From positions 33,328 to 97,327 of the forward strand of contig NZ_LJTC01000001.1 of NCBI RefSeq assembly GCF_001306915.1: DNA of 64,000 nucleotides. Direction: 5' to 3'. Positions 58,250-64,000 of the stretch are shown in pieces. This DNA is from Pseudoalteromonas lipolytica (GTDB taxonomy: Bacteria > Pseudomonadota > Gammaproteobacteria > Enterobacterales > Alteromonadaceae). Made by a program: the position numbers and the translations under genes. The notes beneath the pieces were generated by a model. The model worked only from the letters and a program-made list of their open reading frames with translations, was not told where the DNA came from and did not search any database. Each line of letters opens with the position of its first letter. Positions within the stretch are counted from its first letter, which is position 1.

Positions 58250-60109
58250 TTACTTAGCATCTAAGAAGCTTTTCAGTAAGTCAGAGCGAGAAGGGTGACG
58301 TAATTTACGTAACGCTTTCGCTTCGATTTGACGAATACGCTCACGTGTTACGTCAAATTGTTTACCTACTTCTTCTAATGTATGGTCAGTGTTCATGTCG
58401 ATACCGAAACGCATACGTAATACTTTAGCTTCACGTGCTGTTAAGCCCGCTAGTACATCGTTTGTTGCGCCACGTAGTGATTCCATGGTTGCAGAATCAA
58501 TAGGTGAGTCGATAGTGGTATCTTCAATGAAGTCACCTAAGTGCGAATCTTCATCATCACCGATTGGTGTTTCCATTGAAATTGGCTCTTTAGCGATCTT
58601 AAGTACCTTACGGATCTTGTCTTCAGGCATTAACATACGCTCAGCTAATTCTTCTGGGCTCGGCTCACGCCCCATCTCTTGTAGCATTTGACGAGAGATA
58701 CGGTTTAACTTGTTGATCGTCTCAATCATGTGCACAGGAATACGAATGGTACGTGCTTGGTCAGCAATCGAACGTGTGATTGCTTGACGGATCCACCATG
58801 TTGCATAAGTTGAGAACTTATAACCACGGCGGTATTCGAACTTATCAACCGCTTTCATTAGACCAATATTACCTTCTTGGATAAGGTCTAAGAATTGTAA
58901 ACCACGGTTGGTGTATTTTTTCGCAATTGAAATTACAAGACGTAAGTTCGCTTCAACCATTTCTTTCTTCGCACGGCGGGCTTTCGCTTCACCAATACTC
59001 ATACGACGGTTGATGTCTTTAATTCGTTCGATGCTAAGACCTGTGCTTTCTTCAATTGCACTTAGTTTGCTGATGCAACGAATGATTTCTGGTTTAACTG
59101 ATTCAAGTGCTACTGAGTATTTCTCGTTTGCAGCAATCTCAAGGTCGATCCAGCTTGTGTCTGTTTCGTTATTTGCAAAGTGCTTGATAAAATTCTTTTT
59201 CGGTAACTTAGCAATTTGTACAGCTTGCTTCATGATGATACGTTCTTGTACACGAACGCGGTCCATCATTTCACGCATGTTGTTAACCATGCGGTCAAAC
59301 TGTTTTGGAACTAATTTAAATGTTTTAAATAGTTCGCCGATTTCTGCAATAGCTACAAGTGAGTCAGGGTGTGAGCGACCTTTTTCTTCGAACGTTTCGC
59401 GTGCTTTATTATAAAGCTCACGTAAGTTTTCGAAGTGAATACGGGCTTCTTCAGGATCTGGACCTGTGTCGCCATCGTTATCATCATCGTTATCATCATC
59501 ACTATCTTCGTCATCATCGTCTTCGTCGTCTTCTTCGTCGAGTTGCTCTTCGTTTAACTCAGAACCGATGTGTGTTGCAGAAATTTGTGATTCGTCTTCA
59601 TTATTAGGATCAAAGAAGCCAGAGATAATATCGCTTAAGCGCATTTCTTCAGCTTCGAATTTGTCCCATTGCTCTAGTAGATAAGTAATTGCTTCTGGGT
59701 ATTCAGCAACTGAAATCTGTACTTGGTTAATACCTTCCTCAATACGCTTAGCGATTACGATTTCGCCTTCACGCGTAAGAAGTTCAACAGTACCCATTTC
59801 ACGCATATACATACGTACAGGGTCAGTTGTTCGACCGATCTCTTTTTCTACAGTCGCAAGTGCAGCTGCCGCGGCTTCTGCTGCGTCTTCGTCTGTCGTT
59901 GTTTCTTGCATCATTAATTCATCGGCATCAGGTGCGTTTTCACTTACCTTGATACCCATATCATTAATCATGCTAATGATATCTTCTACCTGATCTGAGT
60001 CGATAATGTCTTGTGGAAGGTGATCATTAACTTCTGCAAAAGTTAAATAACCTTGCTCTTTACCTTTTTGAATCAGAAGCTTTAATTGTGACTGAGGAGT
60101 TGGATCCAT
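58250..60109 (-). CDS. rpoD: RNA polymerase primary sigma factor (sigma-70)
   Basis: Housekeeping sigma factor of 619 aa. Region 1.1 is at the N-terminus (residues 1-80), region 1.2 near 95-125 ([11 protein letters not shown]), and then the variable non-conserved region with a very acidic Asp/Glu run (about 190-215). Region 2 has [19 protein letters not shown] and [12 protein letters not shown]; region 3 and region 4 ([19 protein letters not shown]) complete it. It is in the classical rpsU/dnaG/rpoD area, downstream of dnaG with a 123-bp gap. Confidence 0.98.
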   Translation of the reverse strand: MDPTPQSQLKLLIQKGKEQGYLTFAEVNDHLPQDIIDSDQVEDIISMINDMGIKVSENAPDADELMMQETTTDEDAAEAAAAALATVEKEIGRTTDPVRMYMREMGTVELLTREGEIVIAKRIEEGINQVQISVAEYPEAITYLLEQWDKFEAEEMRLSDIISGFFDPNNEDESQISATHIGSELNEEQLDEEDDEDDDDEDSDDDNDDDNDGDTGPDPEEARIHFENLRELYNKARETFEEKGRSHPDSLVAIAEIGELFKTFKLVPKQFDRMVNNMREMMDRVRVQERIIMKQAVQIAKLPKKNFIKHFANNETDTSWIDLEIAANEKYSVALESVKPEIIRCISKLSAIEESTGLSIERIKDINRRMSIGEAKARRAKKEMVEANLRLVISIAKKYTNRGLQFLDLIQEGNIGLMKAVDKFEYRRGYKFSTYATWWIRQAITRSIADQARTIRIPVHMIETINKLNRISRQMLQEMGREPSPEELAERMLMPEDKIRKVLKIAKEPISMETPIGDDEDSHLGDFIEDTTIDSPIDSATMESLRGATNDVLAGLTAREAKVLRMRFGIDMNTDHTLEEVGKQFDVTRERIRQIEAKALRKLRHPSRSDLLKSFLDAK

Positions 60110-60232
60110 AGAGATTTATTCTTCCACTCTGAAAGTTGATACAACAGGCGCCAGCTCGCTTACTAATTAAGCGACACGAAAACTAACTAGACGCAGTGAA
60201 TAGCACAGTATAACAGCATTATTCAATTCTGA

Positions 60233-61984
60233 CTAGCTGTTGCTGCCTTTTAACGCTTGCGTTAGTAAGTGGCATTCCAGCCTTTCTTCGCTGCTTAAGC
60301 CTTGGGTCTTGTCTTTTATTAATAGGGTCTCTAGTCGATAATTTAAACACTGGTCTTCAATAAATTTAAAAGTATTTTTAAAAACCGTCTCTAAACGATC
60401 GTCATTTATTTGATGCTGCCAAGTGGCTAATTTCACCAGCGCGTCATATTCAGCACCATCCCTAAATGACTCTAAAATTTGTGCGGTGGTGATACCTTCT
60501 CGTTCTAGTGCTAAGTGCTGAATGCGTAAAAATAGCTCTATTCCGGCTATTTTCATCTCAGCCAATTCTGGCATATAAGCAATGCTGGTCGCCAAATTGG
60601 GGTGTTGCAATAAAATACCAATCGCTTGGCGCATCGGTGTTATTTTAAATTTTCGCTCAATCGCATGCTGTTGTTTTGGTGACTTAACGCGGTTATTTAA
60701 TTGCTCTCTTGTTCGACCAATTAAGCGGCCAAGATGTTCCAAAATATTTTCTTGATAAAAATCACTAGGGATTTTTTCAATTAGTGGTAGAGCATTACTA
60801 AGGAGCTTTGCTTTACCTGCGTCTTGTGTAAGGTCTATCTCTTGGCTGAGTTTATTAAACAGCACCTTAGTAAAATCATCCGCTTCGCTTAACCTAGCTT
60901 CAAAAGCGTCTTTACCTTCTTTTTGTACCAGTGAATCAGGGTCTTCACCATCAGGTAAAAACACAAACTTCAACGACTTACCGTCGGCAAGATAAGGCAG
61001 TGCATTCTCAAGCGCTCGCCAAGCTGCATCGCGACCTGCACGGTCACCGTCGTAGCAGCAAATCACTTTATCCGTGGTTCTAAATAAAGTGTGCATATGC
61101 TCTGCAGTGGTTGCTGTGCCAAGGGCGGCGACGGCATATTCGATGCCTTGCTCAGCTAAAGCAACGACATCCATGTAGCCTTCAACAATTAAAATATGTT
61201 CAAGTTTTTTATGCGCTTGCTTGGCTTCGTATAAACCATAAAGCTCAAAGCCTTTATGGAAAATACGGGTTTCTGGTGAGTTAAGGTATTTAGGACCTTG
61301 ATCCGCTTGCATAACACGGCCACCAAACGCAATCACCCGACCGCGTTTATCGCGAATAGGGAACATAAGTCGGTCACGGAAGAAGTCAAATTGGCGACCA
61401 GGCGACTTTTCAGAGGCTAGTTTTAGTTCTACAAGCTGCTCTTTTTGTTCTTTGTTGCGGCCAAGTTGCTGGCATAGCGCTTCCCATTCACTAGGCGCAT
61501 AACCAATCATGAATTTTTTCGCTGTTTCACCGCTTAAACCACGACCCTTGATATAATCGATAACCGTTTTCGAGTTGGCATGATGCTTTAATTGATGTTG
61601 GTAAAAGCGAGCAGCATGTAACATTAAATCGTAATCAGAGCGCTTTTGTTCTGCGGTGCGTTGCGGGCCTGAGCTTGTGCCTTGTTCGCGAGGTACGTCT
61701 AAATTGAGCATACTCGCTAATTCTTCAATGGCGTCAACGAACTCTAATTTGTCGTATTCCATGACAAATGAAATTGCATTGCCATTGGCACCACAACCAA
61801 AGCAGTGGTAAAACTGTTTATCTTGAGAAACGGTAAAGGAGGGTGACTTTTCGTTGTGAAATGGGCAACAGGCTTGGTAGTCTTTACCTGCTTTTTTTAG
61901 GCCAACTCTCGAATCAATTAACTCAACAATATCTGTGCGAGCGAGTAAATCATCAATAAACTGTCGAGGGATCTTTCCGGCCAT
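60233..61984 (-). CDS. dnaG: DNA primase
   Basis: Makes RNA primers for replication. The 583-aa protein has the N-terminal CHC2 zinc finger (C40-x2-H43-x17-C-x2-C, in CCPFHNEKS and HCFGCGANG), the TOPRIM core (VEGYMDVVAL, YDGDRAGRDAA), and the C-terminal helicase-binding domain (about 440-583). yqeY and rpsU lie upstream, but a terminator after yqeY separates them, so dnaG must have its own promoter or rely on read-through. Confidence 0.97.
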   Translation of the reverse strand: MAGKIPRQFIDDLLARTDIVELIDSRVGLKKAGKDYQACCPFHNEKSPSFTVSQDKQFYHCFGCGANGNAISFVMEYDKLEFVDAIEELASMLNLDVPREQGTSSGPQRTAEQKRSDYDLMLHAARFYQHQLKHHANSKTVIDYIKGRGLSGETAKKFMIGYAPSEWEALCQQLGRNKEQKEQLVELKLASEKSPGRQFDFFRDRLMFPIRDKRGRVIAFGGRVMQADQGPKYLNSPETRIFHKGFELYGLYEAKQAHKKLEHILIVEGYMDVVALAEQGIEYAVAALGTATTAEHMHTLFRTTDKVICCYDGDRAGRDAAWRALENALPYLADGKSLKFVFLPDGEDPDSLVQKEGKDAFEARLSEADDFTKVLFNKLSQEIDLTQDAGKAKLLSNALPLIEKIPSDFYQENILEHLGRLIGRTREQLNNRVKSPKQQHAIERKFKITPMRQAIGILLQHPNLATSIAYMPELAEMKIAGIELFLRIQHLALEREGITTAQILESFRDGAEYDALVKLATWQHQINDDRLETVFKNTFKFIEDQCLNYRLETLLIKDKTQGLSSEERLECHLLTQALKGSNS

Positions 61985-62066
61985 AGCTGTTGTATTTTCC
62001 TGCGCTATCTATGCGTTGTAAAATAAGATTTGAACACAATTACTGTGTTTATGAAAGACTAAAAGC

Positions 62067-62096
62067 AAGAAACCGAGCACTAGGCTCGGTTTGCTT
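62067..62096 (-). terminator. Terminator after rpsU-yqeY
   Basis: AAACCGAGC-CTAGT-GCTCGGTTT stem, followed by CTTGCTTTTA on the minus strand. It lies between yqeY and dnaG. Confidence 0.75.
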
Positions 62097-62120
62097 GAAT
62101 CATACATCTGTATGTGGGGG

Positions 62121-62567
62121 TTAGGCAGTTAATCGTTGCTTAATTAAGCCAGAAATCTTACCTAAATCGGCACGACCTTCAGCTTTGCTTTTGATAACTC
62201 CCATTACCTTACCCATGTCTTGCATACCCGCTGCGTTTGTATCAGCTATAGCCGAGTCAATAAGAGCAATGATTTCTTCTTCACTCAATTGTTGAGGTAA
62301 GAATTCTTCAAGTGCTTTAATCTCACTGGCTTCAATTTCAGCTAAATCTTCACGACCCGCATCAATGTACTGGGTGTAAGAATCGCGACGTTGCTTAACA
62401 AGCTTTACTAAAACAGCGGTAATACCGTCGTCGTCAAGCGTAATTTGCTCGTCAATCTCACGTTGCTTGATTGCAGCAAGTACCATGCGGATTGGCTTAA
62501 GACGTTCTTTGTCTTTTGCCTTCATTGCATCTTTTTGCGCATCTTTTAGCGTTAATAAAAGGCTCAT
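62121..62567 (-). CDS. yqeY: GatB/YqeY family protein
   Basis: Protein of 148 aa resembling the tail domain of GatB and tRNA-amidotransferase-related proteins. MSLLLTLKDAQKDAMKAKDKERL and the GKVMGVIKSKAEGRADLGKIS region are typical. Its exact role is unknown. It lies 21 bp downstream of rpsU and is probably co-transcribed with it, as in many bacteria. Confidence 0.93.
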   Translation of the reverse strand: MSLLLTLKDAQKDAMKAKDKERLKPIRMVLAAIKQREIDEQITLDDDGITAVLVKLVKQRRDSYTQYIDAGREDLAEIEASEIKALEEFLPQQLSEEEIIALIDSAIADTNAAGMQDMGKVMGVIKSKAEGRADLGKISGLIKQRLTA

Positions 62568-62588
62568 TTATACAAGACCAAATACTGA

Positions 62589-62804
62589 TTAGTATAATTT
62601 AACGCGACGTGCGTTATCGCGAGAAAGCTTCTTCATGTGACGCTTTACTGCAGCAGCTTTTTTACGCTTACGCTCAGCTGTTGGTTTTTCATAGTGCTCG
62701 CGACGACGAACTTCTGAAAGGATACCTGCTTTTTCACATGAACGCTTGAAGCGACGAAGTGCTACGTCAAACGGTTCGTTCTCTCTTACTTTAATTACTG
62801 GCAT
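62589..62804 (-). CDS. rpsU: 30S ribosomal protein S21
   Basis: Small, very basic protein (71 aa) needed for translation initiation. [27 protein letters not shown] at the N-terminus is diagnostic. It is first in the rpsU-yqeY unit, with a clear promoter at 62883-62912. Confidence 0.98.
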
Positions 62805-62882
62805 TAAAAATTCACCTACCTAAATAATGAGCGTTGCTCAAGTTGATCGAATAACGACCAAGTGGTTCAAAAATGGTGCGGT

Positions 62883-62912
62883 ATTGTAATCCGAAGCAAC
62901 ACCACATGTAAA
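62883..62912 (-). promoter_or_regulatory. Predicted sigma-70 promoter of rpsU
   Basis: Minus strand TTTACA (62907-62912), 18-bp spacer and TACAAT (62883-62888). The start would be near 62876, giving a leader of about 70 nt. Confidence 0.6.
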
Positions 62913-62949
62913 GAATAATATTAACAGAAACTAGGTTTGCAAAACAGGG

Positions 62950-63567
62950 TTAATTTGTCTCGCGTTGATATAGTCGACAAATCACTTGTCCGGCAGTTTT
63001 TTCTTTTAAAAGCATCCAGTTATCTGGTGTGCTTAGGTCGCTTAGTTCGCTTTCGACCTCAACATATATAAGTGCTTGGGCAGATAACCAGTTATTTTTT
63101 TCGAGTAAAAAACAACTTTTTTCAGCCAAGTTTTGTCGAAATGGCGGGTCAACAAAAATTAGATCAAATTGCTCGTTTTGCGTGTTTTGTTCTAATAATG
63201 AAAGGCTATTGCCTTGTTTTACGACGGCATTATCCAATTTAAGCGTGCTAATGTTTTCTTTTAGCTGGCTAGCGGCGCCTTTATCTAGTTCGAAAAACAC
63301 AGCATGATCAGCAAAGCGCGATAAAGCTTCAAACCCTAAGCCGCCAGAACCGGCAAAGCAGTCGAGTACCGCTGCGCCTCGGGTATCTTGCATGAGCCAG
63401 TTAAATACTGTTTCTTTTATACGGTCTGTAGTTGGACGCAAGCCTTGCACATCTTTTACTGGGAGTTTTCTACCGCGAAATTGCCCACTAATAATACGAA
63501 TAAAACCATTTGCTGATTTATTGTTCGCTGCTTTTGCTTGGCGGTTAGCTGTTGATTTTTTTCTCAT
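62950..63567 (-). CDS. rsmD: 16S rRNA (guanine966-N2)-methyltransferase
   Basis: Methylates G966 of 16S rRNA using SAM. The 205-aa protein has a basic N-terminus, IISGQFRGRKLPV, RPTTDRIKETVFNWL, the SAM loop LDCFAGSGGLGFEAL and the catalytic DPPF motif. It is divergent from ftsY, a conserved arrangement. Confidence 0.96.
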   Translation of the reverse strand: MRKKSTANRQAKAANNKSANGFIRIISGQFRGRKLPVKDVQGLRPTTDRIKETVFNWLMQDTRGAAVLDCFAGSGGLGFEALSRFADHAVFFELDKGAASQLKENISTLKLDNAVVKQGNSLSLLEQNTQNEQFDLIFVDPPFRQNLAEKSCFLLEKNNWLSAQALIYVEVESELSDLSTPDNWMLLKEKTAGQVICRLYQRETN

Positions 63568-63776
63568 TTAACTCACTAATCATTGGTAACTGACCCCTAG
63601 CTCAGATAATATTGTATGCAATAGCTAGCGTGTCATTTTTCTACTGCGCTAAAAGTGATAGTATTGCGACCTTAGCGATAGATGGTACCTGTTTATGTTT
63701 GGCTAAAAAGCTGAACTGTCACCAAACTATTATTCATGTAAGTTTATCAGATTTTTATAAGTGGTTATTAGCAAGT

Positions 63777-64000
63777 ATGGCAAAAAAAAGTAAATTCCTG
63801 TCTTGGTTTGGTTTTGGCAAATCAGATAAGCAACAAGCAGAGCAAGCAGCAAAAGAGGCTGATAACCAGAAGCAAATAGAAGAACAACAGCGAATTGAAG
63901 CCGAAAAGGCAGAAGCTGAACGTTTAGAGCAAGAACGCATTGCGGCAGAAAAGGCAGAGGCTGAACGTTTAGAGCAAGAACGCATTGCGGCAGAAAAGGC
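63777..64000 (+). CDS. ftsY: Signal recognition particle receptor FtsY, N-terminal part only
   Basis: The ATG at 63777 begins MAKKSKFLSWFGFGKSDK, the membrane-targeting start of FtsY, and is followed by a glutamate/alanine/glutamine-rich A domain. The frame is open to the right edge, so the NG GTPase domain is not seen. From 63909 a 45-bp unit encoding AEAERLEQERIAAEK is repeated in tandem. The identification rests on the start, the composition and the divergent rsmD. Confidence 0.88.
   Translation, partial: MAKKSKFLSWFGFGKSDKQQAEQAAKEADNQKQIEEQQRIEAEKAEAERLEQERIAAEKAEAERLEQERIAAEK
63909..64000 (+). repeat. 45-bp in-frame tandem repeat in ftsY
   Basis: Two full units (63909-63953 and 63954-63998) differ by one silent base (GAA to GAG), and a third begins at 63999. 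The unit encodes 15 residues, so any change in copy number keeps the frame and alters the length of the acidic domain. Confidence 0.85.

Noticed and set aside
58908..59414. Plus-strand frame of 168 codons in rpoD
   Set aside because: It is a mirror frame of a strongly conserved sigma factor, with no ribosome-binding site.

Overview
The window is chromosomal DNA of a marine gammaproteobacterium of the Alteromonadales, most probably Pseudoalteromonas. This rests on gene order (lptD-surA-pdxA-rsmA-apaG-apaH; rplU-rpmA-obgE; rpsU, yqeY, dnaG, rpoD; prmA-dusB-fis; rsmD divergent from ftsY), on the low GC content, and on a large TonB-dependent receptor and several c-di-GMP and chemotaxis proteins. 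I saw no insertion sequence, prophage, CRISPR array, tRNA or rRNA.

Layout. 1-1694 is a chemotaxis receptor cut by the left edge. 1836-8407 (minus) is the lptD-surA-pdxA-rsmA-apaG-apaH cluster. 8464-11061 (plus) carries a possible 16-codon leader ORF, the peptidoglycan-recycling pair amgK-murU, and djlA. 11044-13852 holds an alpha/beta-hydrolase-like protein, rluA, a small zinc-ribbon membrane protein and a DTW-domain tRNA-modifying enzyme. 13856-14015 is a MITE-like repeat. About 14040-14519 (minus) is a CsrB/RsmZ-type regulatory RNA, which no protein-based annotation would show; it has a rho-independent terminator, a TATAAT -10 box and a GacA/UvrY-type activator palindrome about 165 bp upstream of its start. 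14809-19526 is a Fe(III) ABC transporter preceded by a Fur-like box and followed by a DyP peroxidase. 19523-25533 is housekeeping (argR, mdh, ispB, rplU-rpmA-obgE, folA) plus a small secreted protein. 25680-33784 has fbp, a secreted zinc metalloprotease, a YggN-like protein, a second chemotaxis receptor, rsuA and zapE.

33833-51551 is the most accessory part: a TonB-dependent receptor divergent from a CadC-like membrane regulator with a beta-propeller; a CHMI-like tautomerase and a small outer-membrane protein; a plus-strand run of creA, an unknown protein, a LysE exporter, a gamma-glutamylcyclotransferase-like protein and a serine hydrolase; a histone-deacetylase-like hydrolase; and two c-di-GMP proteins (CBS4-PAS-GGDEF-EAL and 7TM-DISM-EAL). 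51603-63567 (minus) returns to core genes: purD, a periplasmic methyltransferase, purH, fis-dusB, prmA, rpoD, dnaG, yqeY, rpsU and rsmD. A second copy of the MITE-like repeat starts at the fis stop codon. The window ends inside ftsY, in a 45-bp tandem repeat.

The most noteworthy observations are the CsrB-like RNA and its activator site, the pair of MITE-like repeats, the leader ORF overlapping amgK, a long stem that would hide the ribosome-binding site of the DyP peroxidase, and three convergent gene pairs that share a TTAA stop-codon palindrome.
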